From positions 1-64,000 of the forward strand of contig NZ_CAJPVI010000003.1 in NCBI RefSeq assembly GCF_905397435.1: a stretch of 64,000 nt of DNA. Reading direction: 5' to 3'. Shown one piece after another: positions 28,155 through 37,128 of this stretch. The position numbers and the translations under genes were made by a program. This stretch comes from Cupriavidus numazuensis (GTDB lineage Bacteria; Pseudomonadota; Gammaproteobacteria; Burkholderiales; Burkholderiaceae). The notes beneath the pieces were generated by a model. That model did not search any database, was not told the origin of the DNA, and was given only the letters and a program-made list of their open reading frames with translations. Within the stretch, counting starts at the first letter, position 1, and every line of letters starts with the position of its first letter.

Positions 28155-30704
28155 ATGTCCGCCCCGCACGCCACCCTCCTCGCAGACGCCTCGTCGTCTG
28201 CCTTCCAGAACGCCTCGGCCAACCGCCCTGCGCCGGCCGCACGGTCGGCGTGTTTCCATTGTGGTCAGCCAGTTCCCGCGGGCCAGGTGCTGGCGGAGGA
28301 AATGGACGGCCAGCGGCGCGTATTCTGCTGTGGCGGATGCCAGACGCTGGCACGCACGCTGCACTCCTCAGGCTTTGCCCACCTCTACGGCGACGAGGCG
28401 CGCTTTGCCCGTCCCATCGATGACGCCGCCAGGCGGGAATCGGAACCGGTGTGGGCGGCCTACGATACCCCTGAACTTCGCAGCCAGTTCGTACGCCTGC
28501 TCGACGGCGGCCGCGCCGAGATCACGCTGGCACCCGAAAACATCCGTTGTGCGGCCTGCGCCTGGCTGATCGAGCAGCATCTGGGCCGCCTGCCTGGTGT
28601 GGAATCGACGATTGCGAATGTGGCGACACGCCGCGTCGTTGTGCGATGGCGCGATGCGGAGCAGACGGTTTCCGCTCTGCTGGCCGCATTGGCCGACATC
28701 GGCTACGTAGCATGGCCGTTCGAGGTCTCCCGCAGCGATCAGGCCGACCGCCGCGCGCGTCGCAGCCTGCTGATGCGCATGGCGGTAGCCATGCTCGGCA
28801 TGATGCAGGTGATGATGTATGCGTGGCCGATCTACACCCACGAGGCCACGATCGACCCCGGCATGCTGCAACTGATGCGCTGGGCCAGCCTGGCCCTGAC
28901 GCTGCCGGTCGTTTTCTATTCGGCGTCGCCGATCTTCTCCGGTGCCTGGCGCAGCCTGCGCCAACGGCATATGGGCATGGACGTGCCGGTCGCGATCGGC
29001 GTTGCCGCCGGTTTCGTCGCTAGCACCGTGGCGACAGTGCGCGGCGCCGGTGAGGTGTATTTCGATTCGGTGACGATGTTCGTCGCGTTCCTGCTGGCCG
29101 CGCGCTATCTGGAGTTGCGTGTGCGGCAAGCCTCGCGCAGTGGCGCTGAAATGCTGGCGCGGCAGTTGCCGGCCACCTGTGAGCGGCTCAGCGTGGAAGG
29201 CTCGGCACCGGAGCGTGTACCGGTCGCGCGCCTGCAGTGCGGAGACCGCATCCGGGTCAGGGCGGGGGAGATCATCCCCGCCGACGGCACGATCGTCTCG
29301 GGCGCGAGCGAACTCGATGAATCCATGCTGACCGGTGAGAGCCGGCCGGTGCACCGTAGTGTCGGGGACATCGCGCTGGCGGGCTGCTACAACACCGCGA
29401 GCCCGCTGGAAATCGCCGTGGCCCGCGTCGGCGCGGGCACGCGCCTGGCCGAGATCGTGGCCGTGCTCGATCGCGCGCTGGCTGAAAAGCCGCACCTGGC
29501 GGCGCTGGCTGACCGTGTCGCCGCCTGGTTCGTGGCGACGCTGCTCGCGCTGGCGGCAATGACCGGCGTGGTGTGGGCGCTCTGGATCGATCCTTCACGG
29601 GCCCTGCTGGTCACCGTTGCGGTGCTGGTCGTCAGTTGCCCCTGCGCGCTTTCCCTTGCCACGCCGGCGGCGCTGGCTGCAGCCGGCGCCGCGCTGTCGC
29701 GACGAGGCCTGTTGCTGACGCGATCGCATGCGCTGGAGACGCTGGCACGTGTGACGGATGTCGTGTTGGACAAGACCGGTACCTTGACCGAAGGATGCTT
29801 TGCGCTGACGGGGCAACAGACGCTCGGGCCCATGCCTGCGGCCCAATGCCTGACGCTGGCGGCGGCTATGGAGGCGGGCAGTGAACATCCGATAGGGCGG
29901 GCGCTGGTTAGCGCCGCTGGCAGCGCTGGTGCCGATATCGGCGGCGTGTCCATGGCCACCGTACGCAATGTGCCGGGGCAGGGGGTCGAGGCTGAAATAC
30001 ACGGCAAGCGCTTTCGACTCGGGCGCGCCGCCTTTGTGGCCGGAATCCGCAGTGCAAACGGTGAGGAGCAGATCAAAGAGGCAGACACCGCTTCGGGTCC
30101 GGGGGCGACGCAGGTATGGCTCGGCGGTGAAGCGGGCATGCTGGCTGTCTTCGCGTTGTCCGACAAGGCGCGGGAGTCGACGCCGCAACTGCTGGAGGCA
30201 CTGAGCCGATATGGGGCGCGTTGCCACCTGGTCAGCGGCGACAGCGTCGAGACCGTGCAATGGTGGGCCTCTCGCTTCGGCATGGCCCACGCCGTCGGCG
30301 CCGTGTCACCGGAAGGCAAGCGCGAATATGTCGCGAAGCTTCAGCGCGAGGGCGCCGTGGTCCTGGCCGTCGGCGACGGCATCAACGACGCGCCGGTTCT
30401 TGCGCAGGCGCAGGTGTCGATCGCCATCGGCAGTGGCGCTCCGCTTGCGCAGGCGGGTGCCGATGCGGTCCTGACCCACGGCAACGTCGCCGAGATCGCA
30501 CAGGCGCTTGCGCTGGCGCGTCAGACCCGCCGCGTGGTGCGGCAGAACCTTGGCTGGGCCTTCTTCTACAACGTGGTTGCCATTCCGCTGGCAGCCACGG
30601 GCGTTGTCACGGCGTGGATGGCCGGGATCGGCATGTCGGTGTCGTCGCTGCTGGTGGTGGCCAATGCCTGGCGCCTTTTGCGCGCGGGCAGAAACGGAGT
30701 CTAG
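28155..30704 (+). CDS. ccoI: cbb3 oxidase copper P1B-type ATPase (CcoI/FixI)
   Basis: 849 residues, longer at the N-terminus than ordinary CopA. The N-terminal Cys cluster CFHCGQP (C33, C36) and VFCCGGCQ (C59, C62) is typical of FixI/CcoI, followed by a heavy-metal-associated domain with IRCAACAWLIEQHL. Then eight membrane segments, the phosphatase motif TGES, the metal-transport CPC motif SCPCALSLATP, the phosphorylation motif DKTGTLT, and the hinge GDGINDAPVLAQA. It exports copper to the periplasm for assembly of the CuB centre of CcoN. It is 10 bp upstream of ccoS and behind an FNR box, as expected for the fixGHIS-type module. Confidence 0.95.
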   Translation: MSAPHATLLADASSSAFQNASANRPAPAARSACFHCGQPVPAGQVLAEEMDGQRRVFCCGGCQTLARTLHSSGFAHLYGDEARFARPIDDAARRESEPVWAAYDTPELRSQFVRLLDGGRAEITLAPENIRCAACAWLIEQHLGRLPGVESTIANVATRRVVVRWRDAEQTVSALLAALADIGYVAWPFEVSRSDQADRRARRSLLMRMAVAMLGMMQVMMYAWPIYTHEATIDPGMLQLMRWASLALTLPVVFYSASPIFSGAWRSLRQRHMGMDVPVAIGVAAGFVASTVATVRGAGEVYFDSVTMFVAFLLAARYLELRVRQASRSGAEMLARQLPATCERLSVEGSAPERVPVARLQCGDRIRVRAGEIIPADGTIVSGASELDESMLTGESRPVHRSVGDIALAGCYNTASPLEIAVARVGAGTRLAEIVAVLDRALAEKPHLAALADRVAAWFVATLLALAAMTGVVWALWIDPSRALLVTVAVLVVSCPCALSLATPAALAAAGAALSRRGLLLTRSHALETLARVTDVVLDKTGTLTEGCFALTGQQTLGPMPAAQCLTLAAAMEAGSEHPIGRALVSAAGSAGADIGGVSMATVRNVPGQGVEAEIHGKRFRLGRAAFVAGIRSANGEEQIKEADTASGPGATQVWLGGEAGMLAVFALSDKARESTPQLLEALSRYGARCHLVSGDSVETVQWWASRFGMAHAVGAVSPEGKREYVAKLQREGAVVLAVGDGINDAPVLAQAQVSIAIGSGAPLAQAGADAVLTHGNVAEIAQALALARQTRRVVRQNLGWAFFYNVVAIPLAATGVVTAWMAGIGMSVSSLLVVANAWRLLRAGRNGV

Positions 30705-30714
30705 GAGTCTGGGA

Positions 30715-30861
30715 ATGGAAACGCTGTACTTGCTGGTGCCAATGAGCCTGGTCCTTGTCGTCGTCATCGCCGGTGCGCTGTGGTGGGCGCTGCACGCGGG
30801 GCAATACGACGATCTCGACCGGCCGGGAGAGGCCATTCTGCTGGACAACGACAAGCCCTGA
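30715..30861 (+). CDS. ccoS: cbb3 oxidase maturation protein CcoS
   Basis: 48 residues: one membrane segment (LVPMSLVLVVVIAGALWWAL) and an acidic tail QYDDLDRPGEAILLDND, the CcoS signature. It is required for cofactor insertion into CcoN in other species. AGGAG lies at 30703-30707, overlapping the end of ccoI. The small size makes it easy to miss, but position and motif are diagnostic. Confidence 0.92.
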   Translation: METLYLLVPMSLVLVVVIAGALWWALHAGQYDDLDRPGEAILLDNDKP

Positions 30862-30915
30862 ATCGGGCTCACGGACTTGCCATGCGGAGATAGGTTCAGG
30901 GGCAACCCGCGCAAC

Positions 30916-30955
30916 TTGATAAAGATCAACGCGGCAAGAGCGTTGGTTCCATAAA
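30916..30955 (+). promoter_or_regulatory. FNR-dependent promoter of ccoNOQP
   Basis: A perfect FNR box TTGAT-AAAG-ATCAA at 30916-30929, with an A/T-rich -10 candidate CATAAA at 30950-30955. A start near 30964 would place the box at -41.5. The leader to ccoN is then about 36 bases and includes a GGGGG Shine-Dalgarno sequence. Confidence 0.85.
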
Positions 30956-30999
30956 GTCACAACGTCAATCGGTTTATTCTTCTTTCTGTGGGGGTCTGA

Positions 31000-32448
31000 A
31001 TGGATGTCTCAGCCGCGTCTTCACGCGTCGACACCTTCAATTACGGCGTCGTAAGACAGTTCGCTGTCATGACGGTAGTCTGGGGGATCGTCGGCATGGC
31101 CGTCGGCGTGCTGCTCGCAGCGCAGCTGATTTGGCCGGATCTTAACTTCAACACGCCATGGCTGTCGTTCGGCCGGTTGCGACCACTGCATACCAATGCG
31201 GTGATCTTCGCATTCGGTGGCAGCGCGCTGTTCGCGACCTCGTACTACGTGGTCCAGCGTACCTGCCAGGCTCGCCTGTTCTGCGGCCCGCTCGCCGCCT
31301 TCACGTTCTGGGGCTGGCAACTGGTGATCGTCGCGGCTGCCATCACGCTGCCGCTGGGCATCACCAGTTCGAAGGAATATGCCGAACTTGAATGGCCGAT
31401 CGACCTGCTGATCACGGCGGTCTGGGTTGCCTACGCCATCGTGTTCTTCGGCACCATCGTCAAGCGCAAGACCCGGCATATCTACGTTGCCAACTGGTTC
31501 TTCGGCGCGTACATCCTGACGATCGCGATCCTGCATATCGTCAACAACATCGAGATGCCGGTGTCGATGTGGAAGTCCTACTCGGCCTATGCCGGCGTGC
31601 AGGACGCGATGATCCAGTGGTGGTACGGCCATAACGCCGTGGGCTTCTTCCTGACCACCAGCTTCCTGGGCATGATGTACTACTTCATCCCGAAGCAGGC
31701 CGAACGGCCCATCTACTCGTATCGCCTGTCGATCGTCCACTTCTGGGCGCTGAACTTCACATACATGTGGGCCGGCCCGCACCACCTGCAGTACACCGCG
31801 CTGCCTGACTGGGCGCAGTCGCTGGGCATGGTGTTCTCGCTGATCCTGCTGGCGCCGTCGTGGGGCGGCATGATCAACGGGATCATGACGCTGTCGGGCG
31901 CCTGGCACAAACTGCGTACCGACCCGATCCTGAAGTTCCTGGTGGTGGCGCTGTCGTTCTACGGCATGGCCACGTTCGAAGGCTCGATGATGTCGATCAA
32001 GACCGTCAACGCGCTCTCGCACTACACGGACTGGACCATCGGCCACGTGCACTCGGGGGCGCTGGGCTGGGTCGCGATGATCTCGATCGGCTCGCTCTAC
32101 TACCTGATCCCGCGCCTGTTCGGCGAGAAGCAGATGTACAGCGTGCGCCTGATCGAATGGCATTTCTGGATCGCCACGATCGGCGTGGTGCTCTATATCG
32201 CCTCGATGTGGATCGCCGGTGTGATGGAAGGCCTGATGTGGCGCGCCACGCAGCCCGACGGCACGCTGACCTACGCATTCGTTGAAGCGGTCAAGGCCAA
32301 GTATCCGTTCTACCTGATCCGTCTGCTCGGCGGCATCTGCTTCCTGTCCGGCATGCTGCTGATGGCCTACAACGTCGCGAAGACCATCATCGGCAAGCGC
32401 GCGGTGGATGCGCCGATCCCGGTCAGCATTCCCGCCTCCGCCCACTGA
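31000..32448 (+). CDS. ccoN: Cytochrome c oxidase cbb3-type subunit I
   Basis: 482 residues, twelve predicted membrane segments. It holds haem b, haem b3 and CuB and reduces O2 to water. Conserved ligand regions are visible: [21 protein letters not shown] (CuB His), GPHHLQYT (CuB His pair) and [10 protein letters not shown] (haem His pair). First gene of the structural operon, behind a perfect FNR box, consistent with use as the high-affinity oxidase at low oxygen. Confidence 0.97.
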   Translation: MDVSAASSRVDTFNYGVVRQFAVMTVVWGIVGMAVGVLLAAQLIWPDLNFNTPWLSFGRLRPLHTNAVIFAFGGSALFATSYYVVQRTCQARLFCGPLAAFTFWGWQLVIVAAAITLPLGITSSKEYAELEWPIDLLITAVWVAYAIVFFGTIVKRKTRHIYVANWFFGAYILTIAILHIVNNIEMPVSMWKSYSAYAGVQDAMIQWWYGHNAVGFFLTTSFLGMMYYFIPKQAERPIYSYRLSIVHFWALNFTYMWAGPHHLQYTALPDWAQSLGMVFSLILLAPSWGGMINGIMTLSGAWHKLRTDPILKFLVVALSFYGMATFEGSMMSIKTVNALSHYTDWTIGHVHSGALGWVAMISIGSLYYLIPRLFGEKQMYSVRLIEWHFWIATIGVVLYIASMWIAGVMEGLMWRATQPDGTLTYAFVEAVKAKYPFYLIRLLGGICFLSGMLLMAYNVAKTIIGKRAVDAPIPVSIPASAH

Positions 32449-32466
32449 TCCATCAGGATAGAAACG

Positions 32467-33129
32467 ATGTCCGCAAAACAAAGCTTCTTTTCCCACGAAA
32501 CGCTGGAGAAGAACATCGGCTGGCTGATCGTCTGCACGATCCTGGTGGTCAGCATCGCCGGCCTGGTGCAGATCGTGCCGCTGTTCTTCCAGCATTCCAC
32601 CACCGAGCCCGATGTCGGGATCAAGCCATACTCGCCGCTTCGGCTGATGGGCCGCGATATCTACATCCGCGAAGGCTGCGTCGGCTGCCACTCGCAGCAG
32701 GTGCGTACGCTGCAGGCCGAAACCGAGCGCTATGGCCATTTCTCGACGGCGGGCGAGTCGGTCTACGACCACCCGTTCCTGTGGGGCTCGAAGCGTACCG
32801 GTCCTGACCTGGCACGCGTCGGTGGCCGCTATTCCGACGACTGGCAGCGCATCCACTTGCGCAACCCGCGTGACGTGGTGCCGGAATCGGTGATGCCGTC
32901 TTACCCATGGCTCGAGAAGGCACAGTTGCCCACCAACGACGTCCAGGCCCGCATGCGCGCGCTGAGTCGCCTTGGCGTGCCGTACACCGAGGCTGAAATC
33001 GCCAAGGCGCCGGAGGAAATCAAGGGCAAGACCGAAGAGGACGCGCTGGTGGCGTACCTCCAGGGCCTGGGCACCAATCGCCGCAACGTACGTGTGGAAG
33101 CAGCCGCTGCCGCGCCTGCGAAGGAGTAA
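32467..33129 (+). CDS. ccoO: Cytochrome c oxidase cbb3-type subunit II (mono-haem)
   Basis: 220 residues. One N-terminal membrane anchor (about 18-40) and a periplasmic mono-haem cytochrome c domain with the haem motif CVGCH ([13 protein letters not shown]) and an axial Met in the SVMPSYPWL region. It passes electrons from CcoP to CcoN. It ends 3 bp before ccoQ. Confidence 0.96.
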   Translation: MSAKQSFFSHETLEKNIGWLIVCTILVVSIAGLVQIVPLFFQHSTTEPDVGIKPYSPLRLMGRDIYIREGCVGCHSQQVRTLQAETERYGHFSTAGESVYDHPFLWGSKRTGPDLARVGGRYSDDWQRIHLRNPRDVVPESVMPSYPWLEKAQLPTNDVQARMRALSRLGVPYTEAEIAKAPEEIKGKTEEDALVAYLQGLGTNRRNVRVEAAAAAPAKE

Positions 33130-33132
33130 GCC

Positions 33133-33297
33133 ATGGCGATGCTGACTGCCTTTTTCACGGTCGTGTCGATGGTCGTGTTCCTCGGGATCTGCTGGTGGGC
33201 CTGGTCGAAAGGCCGGCAGGCCGCCAACCACGAGTCCGCCATGCTCCCGTTCGCACTGCCTGACGAGATCCACACAACATCGAGCCGGAATACCTAG
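33133..33297 (+). CDS. ccoQ: Cytochrome c oxidase cbb3-type subunit IV (CcoQ)
   Basis: 54 residues with a single membrane segment (FFTVVSMVVFLGICWWAW) and the short hydrophilic tail typical of CcoQ, which stabilises the complex. GGAGTAAGCC before the ATG serves as ribosome site. It is positioned between ccoO and ccoP with gaps of 3 and 2 bp. Confidence 0.93.
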   Translation: MAMLTAFFTVVSMVVFLGICWWAWSKGRQAANHESAMLPFALPDEIHTTSSRNT

Positions 33298-33299
33298 TC

Positions 33300-34214
33300 A
33301 TGAGCGATTTCTTTTCCGATTACTGGAGCTACTACATCGCTGCCATCGCGCTGGTGGGGATCGTGTGGTGCGTGTGGCTGCTGTTCTCCCAGCGCAAAGT
33401 CACCAAGGTCGCCAACGGCGGCGATGACACCGGCCATGTCTGGGACGGCGATCTGCGCGAGCTGAACAACCCGTTGCCACGCTGGTGGATGTGGATGTTT
33501 CTGCTGGCCTGCATCTTTGGCCTGGTCTACCTTGTCCTGTATCCGGGGCTGGGTTCCTACGCTGGTGTGCTGAAGTTCTCCACGCAAGGGGAACTGGCCG
33601 CAAACCAGCAGGCGCAGGAAAAGCTGCAGCACGATATCTATGCCAAGTACCTGAATATGGATGTCAAGAAAGTGGCGGCGGACCCGCAGGCACGTGAGAT
33701 CGGCCAGCGTCTGTTCCTGAACTACTGCGCGCAATGCCATGGCTCCGATGCACGCGGCAGCCGCGGCTTTCCGAATCTGACGGACCATGACTGGCTCTAT
33801 GGTGGCGAACCGGAAACCATCCAGCAGACCATCACCAAGGGTCGCAACGGCATGATGCCGCCGTTTGCGTCGACGATCGACGGCAAGCTGGCCGGGGATG
33901 TCGCACAGTACGTGCGTTCGCTGTCGGGGCTGTCGTCCGATCCGATCCGTGCGTCGCGGGGCGAGAGCACCTTCAAGTCCACCTGCGCGGCATGCCATGG
34001 CGCGACCGGCAAGGGCAATCAGGCACTCGGCGCGCCGAACCTTTCGGACAACGTATGGCTGTACGGCAGCTCGGAAGGCAGCATCGTCGAAGCCATCCTG
34101 AAGGGCCACAACAACCACATGCCGGCGCATGAGGAAATCCTGACGCCCGAGCGCATCCGCATGCTGACGGCCTACGTCTGGGGCCTTTCGAATACCGGAG
34201 GCGCTGGGCAATGA
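33300..34214 (+). CDS. ccoP: Cytochrome c oxidase cbb3-type subunit III (di-haem)
   Basis: 304 residues. Two N-terminal membrane segments (about 12-30 and 62-84), then two cytochrome c domains with haem motifs CAQCH (NYCAQCHGSDARG) and CAACH (STCAACHGATGKG). It accepts electrons from the bc1 complex or soluble cytochrome c. Last structural subunit gene; ccoG follows after 49 bp. Confidence 0.97.
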   Translation: MSDFFSDYWSYYIAAIALVGIVWCVWLLFSQRKVTKVANGGDDTGHVWDGDLRELNNPLPRWWMWMFLLACIFGLVYLVLYPGLGSYAGVLKFSTQGELAANQQAQEKLQHDIYAKYLNMDVKKVAADPQAREIGQRLFLNYCAQCHGSDARGSRGFPNLTDHDWLYGGEPETIQQTITKGRNGMMPPFASTIDGKLAGDVAQYVRSLSGLSSDPIRASRGESTFKSTCAACHGATGKGNQALGAPNLSDNVWLYGSSEGSIVEAILKGHNNHMPAHEEILTPERIRMLTAYVWGLSNTGGAGQ

Positions 34215-34263
34215 TCACAGACTCAGGTCGCGGGCGCGCTATGTGGCATGAGGGGGCGCGTCC

Positions 34264-35736
34264 ATGAATTCACCCGGGACAGAACCGCTGGCCCGGACGG
34301 CCGGCCCGCAAGGGCCGGCGTCGGCGCCTGTCGATACCTCCGATGAGACGCTCTACGAGGTTCGCCGAAAGATCTATCCGCGCTCGGTGACGGGTGCGTT
34401 CTCCAACTGGCGGGTCTGGATGGTTCTCCTGACCCAGCTCATCTACTACGGCACGCCCTGGCTGCAATGGAATGGCAGACAGGCCGTGCTGTTCGACCTT
34501 GGCGCGCGCAAGTTCTACATCTTTGGACTGGTGCTCTGGCCACAGGACGTCATCTACCTGGCCGTCCTGCTGGTGATCTCCGCGCTGTCGCTGTTCCTTT
34601 TCACTGCGCTTGCCGGGCGGCTATTCTGCGGCTACGCGTGTCCGCAGACGGTCTACACAGAGATCTTCATGTGGATCGAGCGGCATGTCGAAGGCGACCG
34701 TTTCGCGCGGATCCGGCTCGATGGCGATCCGTGGAGCGTACGCAAGTTCCGGCTCAAGGCCACCAAGCACTTCCTGTGGGTTGTGGTCGCGCTGTGGACA
34801 GGATTCACGTTCATCGGCTATTTCGCGCCGATCCGCGAGCTTGGCAGTCAGGCGCTCGACTTCGCCCTTGGGCCGTGGCAGGCGTTCTGGATGCTCTTTT
34901 ACGCGTTCGCCACGTGGGGCAACGCAGGCTTCATGCGCGAACAGGTCTGCAAGTACATGTGCCCGTATGCGCGGTTCCAGAGCGTGATGGTCGATCGCGA
35001 CACCTATGTGGTGACGTACGACGTCGGTCGCGGTGAACCGCGTGGCAGCCGGTCGCGCAAGGTGGATCACCATCAGGCGGGACTCGGGGACTGCGTCAAT
35101 TGCAGCATCTGCGTGCAGGTGTGCCCGACGGGCATTGATATCCGCGACGGCCTGCAGTACGAGTGCATCGGCTGCGGCGCCTGCATCGATGCGTGCAACC
35201 AGGTCATGGACAAGATGGATTACCCCCGAGGGTTGATCCGCTACACGTCCGAAAACGCGATGCGCAAGGCTTTGTCCGCAGCGGTTGCGCGCAAGCGTCT
35301 GGTGCGGCCGCGGGTCATCATCTACTCGGTCATCTGGCTGGTGCTGGTGGCGGGCTTCGCTGCCTCGCTGGCGCTGCGCACGCCGTTGAAGGTCGACATC
35401 ATTCGCGATCGTGGTGCGCTAGGGCGGGAAGTGGATGGACGCTGGATCGAGAACGTCTACCGGCTGCAGCTTATCAATACGACCGAGGCGCCCATGCGCA
35501 TCAGCGTGCGAGCCGAAAGCGACGAGCTGAAGAACCTGAGCGTCGAATACGATCCGGAGGCGCAGGCCCTGGCGCCAACGTCGAACAAGCTGGTGCCGAT
35601 CCGGATTCGCGTGCCGATCGACGATGCCGCGCAAGGTACGCACAAGATCAGCGTGACAGTGACCAGCGAAGGTACTGGGCAGGGTAGTGCGCAAATCAGG
35701 CAATCTACCAGTTTCATCGTACCGCGCAATTTGTAA
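34264..35736 (+). CDS. ccoG: cbb3 oxidase accessory ferredoxin CcoG
   Basis: 490 residues. About five membrane segments, an early Cys pair around GYACPQTVYTEIFMW, and a ferredoxin-like domain with two Cys clusters, CVNCSICVQVCPTG and CIGCGACIDACNQVMDKMDYP, for two 4Fe-4S clusters. The C-terminal periplasmic part is an immunoglobulin-like FixG domain. In other bacteria CcoG reduces Cu2+ so that copper can enter the oxidase assembly route with CcoI. ATG at 34264. Confidence 0.95.
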   Translation: MNSPGTEPLARTAGPQGPASAPVDTSDETLYEVRRKIYPRSVTGAFSNWRVWMVLLTQLIYYGTPWLQWNGRQAVLFDLGARKFYIFGLVLWPQDVIYLAVLLVISALSLFLFTALAGRLFCGYACPQTVYTEIFMWIERHVEGDRFARIRLDGDPWSVRKFRLKATKHFLWVVVALWTGFTFIGYFAPIRELGSQALDFALGPWQAFWMLFYAFATWGNAGFMREQVCKYMCPYARFQSVMVDRDTYVVTYDVGRGEPRGSRSRKVDHHQAGLGDCVNCSICVQVCPTGIDIRDGLQYECIGCGACIDACNQVMDKMDYPRGLIRYTSENAMRKALSAAVARKRLVRPRVIIYSVIWLVLVAGFAASLALRTPLKVDIIRDRGALGREVDGRWIENVYRLQLINTTEAPMRISVRAESDELKNLSVEYDPEAQALAPTSNKLVPIRIRVPIDDAAQGTHKISVTVTSEGTGQGSAQIRQSTSFIVPRNL

Positions 35737-35820
35737 AGCTAAGGGCGGCTGCAGCGCATCGGCGCTGTGCCGCACCAACCGCGAGCGCCTGGACAAGGCG
35801 CAGGCGAAGGGGGCAAGACG

Positions 35821-36036
35821 ATGCAAGAAGGCAATCCGTGGTGGAGGGAGCCGTGGCCGTGGCTGCTGATGAGCGGCCCGTTGCTGGCGATGGTGGCTTG
35901 CGGCGTAACGATCTGGCTGGCTTCCACGAATCCCGACCGGCCTGTGGTCGAAGGTGTCGCACGCCATGGTCTGGTGGTCGAAAAGGTAGGGGCTTCCTCG
36001 GGCGGTGCCAAGGCGCCGCAAGCGAGGCAGCCATGA
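35821..36036 (+). CDS. ccoH: CcoH/FixH-like assembly protein, short form
   Basis: 71 residues: WWREPWPWLLMSGPLLAMVACGVTIWLA is one membrane segment with the W-P pattern typical of FixH, followed by a short tail. FixH proteins usually have a periplasmic domain of about 100 residues; here the chain stops after about 40 residues, so it is a minimal form. An in-frame ATG upstream at 35767 lacks a good ribosome site; AAGGGGG precedes 35821. The stop overlaps the next start (ATGA). Confidence 0.75.
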   Translation: MQEGNPWWREPWPWLLMSGPLLAMVACGVTIWLASTNPDRPVVEGVARHGLVVEKVGASSGGAKAPQARQP

Positions 36037-36278
36037 GGCTGCGCTGGCTGATGTGGGTATTGTGGCCAGCGTTCCTGATGGCCGGCGTAGCGACGGCGAC
36101 GGTGTTCTCCGTGGTCGATCCCGGTGACCTGAATTTCTTCGGCCAGCCTATCGAGGCTTCGCGCGAGGCGGTCTATACGATCGGATTCCTGCTGGCCTGG
36201 GTGTTCTGCGCGTTGTCCAGCGGATTGACCCTGTACACCATGCCGACGAAGCTCAGCGAAACGGACGAACTGGAGTAG
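36033..36278 (+). CDS. Small two-helix membrane protein of the cbb3 assembly cluster
   Basis: 81 residues with two membrane segments (about 7-25 and 48-68) joined by a periplasmic loop containing SVVDPGDLNFFG. It overlaps ccoH by 4 bp and closes the oxidase cluster. I do not recognise a named family. Position and coupling suggest a role in oxidase assembly or stability, but this is inference only. Confidence 0.75.
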   Translation: MRLRWLMWVLWPAFLMAGVATATVFSVVDPGDLNFFGQPIEASREAVYTIGFLLAWVFCALSSGLTLYTMPTKLSETDELE

Positions 36279-36290
36279 CGAAAGGAAGGG

Positions 36291-36316
36291 GGACCGCCTT
36301 GCTGGCAAGGCGGTCA
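36291..36316. terminator. Convergent hairpin between cco cluster and fnr
   Basis: GACCGCCTTG (36292-36301) pairs perfectly with CAAGGCGGTC (36306-36315), loop CTGG. There is no plus-strand T-tract; on the minus strand CCCCTTCCTTT follows. It is placed between two convergent stop codons, so it probably ends both transcripts. Confidence 0.55.
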
Positions 36317-36323
36317 GGCAAGC

Positions 36324-37049
36324 TCAGCAGGAGCGGCTGTAGACCTGCTTGATACCGGCCATGTCGACGAGTTTCACATGGCGCTGGCGAATCTGGATCA
36401 GGCCAGCTTCGGCAAAGCGCGAGAAAAGGCGGCTGACGGTTTCGAGCTTCAGTCCAAGATAGCTGCCGATTTCCTCGCGGCTCATGCGCATGACGAACTC
36501 GGTCGACGAATAGCCGCGCGCGGACAGTCGTTCGGACAGGTTGATCAGGAACGCGGCAAGGCGTTCCTCGGCGCGCATGGAGCCCAGCGTGACGAGCATG
36601 ATTTGGTCATGCGAGATTTCCTTGCCCATCAGGCGCAGGAACTGCTGCTGCAGCGATGGCAGGTCCATCGAAAGCGACTGCAGGTCGGACAGACGCACAA
36701 CGCAGACTTCGGTATCTTCGAGTGCGGTGGCGTCCGATGCGTGCTGCATTTCGCCGAGGCCGTCGAGGCCGACCACCTCGCCGGGCAGATGGAACCCGGT
36801 GATTTGCGAACGGCCGTCTTCCGTGGTGACATGCGTCTTCAGGGTGCCGAAGCGGATCGCATAGACCGCGGTCAACGGATCGCCCATGCGGTACAGGGTC
36901 TCGCCCTTGTGGACGCGGATGCGTTCCTGCACCAGATTGTCCATCTTCTGCAGGTCCTGCTGGCTCATGCCCACCGGCAGGCACAGTTGCCCCATGCCGC
37001 AAGTGGAGCAACGGGGCGACATCTCGGTGACGGGGATGGATGTTAGCAA
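36324..37049 (-). CDS. fnr: Oxygen-sensing transcription regulator Fnr
   Basis: 241 residues of the Crp-Fnr family. The 4Fe-4S ligands Cys14, Cys17, Cys23 and Cys116 have exactly the E. coli Fnr spacing. A cAMP-domain-like beta roll, the dimer helix (about 125-150), and a C-terminal helix-turn-helix SREEIGSYLGLKLETVSRLFSRF with the E-TVSR pattern that reads TTGAT-N4-ATCAA. Under low oxygen the dimer should activate ccoI and ccoN through the boxes found here. Convergent with the oxidase cluster and divergent from the SafE-type gene. Confidence 0.96.
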   Translation of the reverse strand: MLTSIPVTEMSPRCSTCGMGQLCLPVGMSQQDLQKMDNLVQERIRVHKGETLYRMGDPLTAVYAIRFGTLKTHVTTEDGRSQITGFHLPGEVVGLDGLGEMQHASDATALEDTEVCVVRLSDLQSLSMDLPSLQQQFLRLMGKEISHDQIMLVTLGSMRAEERLAAFLINLSERLSARGYSSTEFVMRMSREEIGSYLGLKLETVSRLFSRFAEAGLIQIRQRHVKLVDMAGIKQVYSRSC

Positions 37050-37128
37050 TTGGAACCTGCGAGGAATGAGCGGCGAGGGCGCAATGTATGCATTTTAACG
37101 CGCGGTGTGATGCGGTAGGGAGTTGCAG

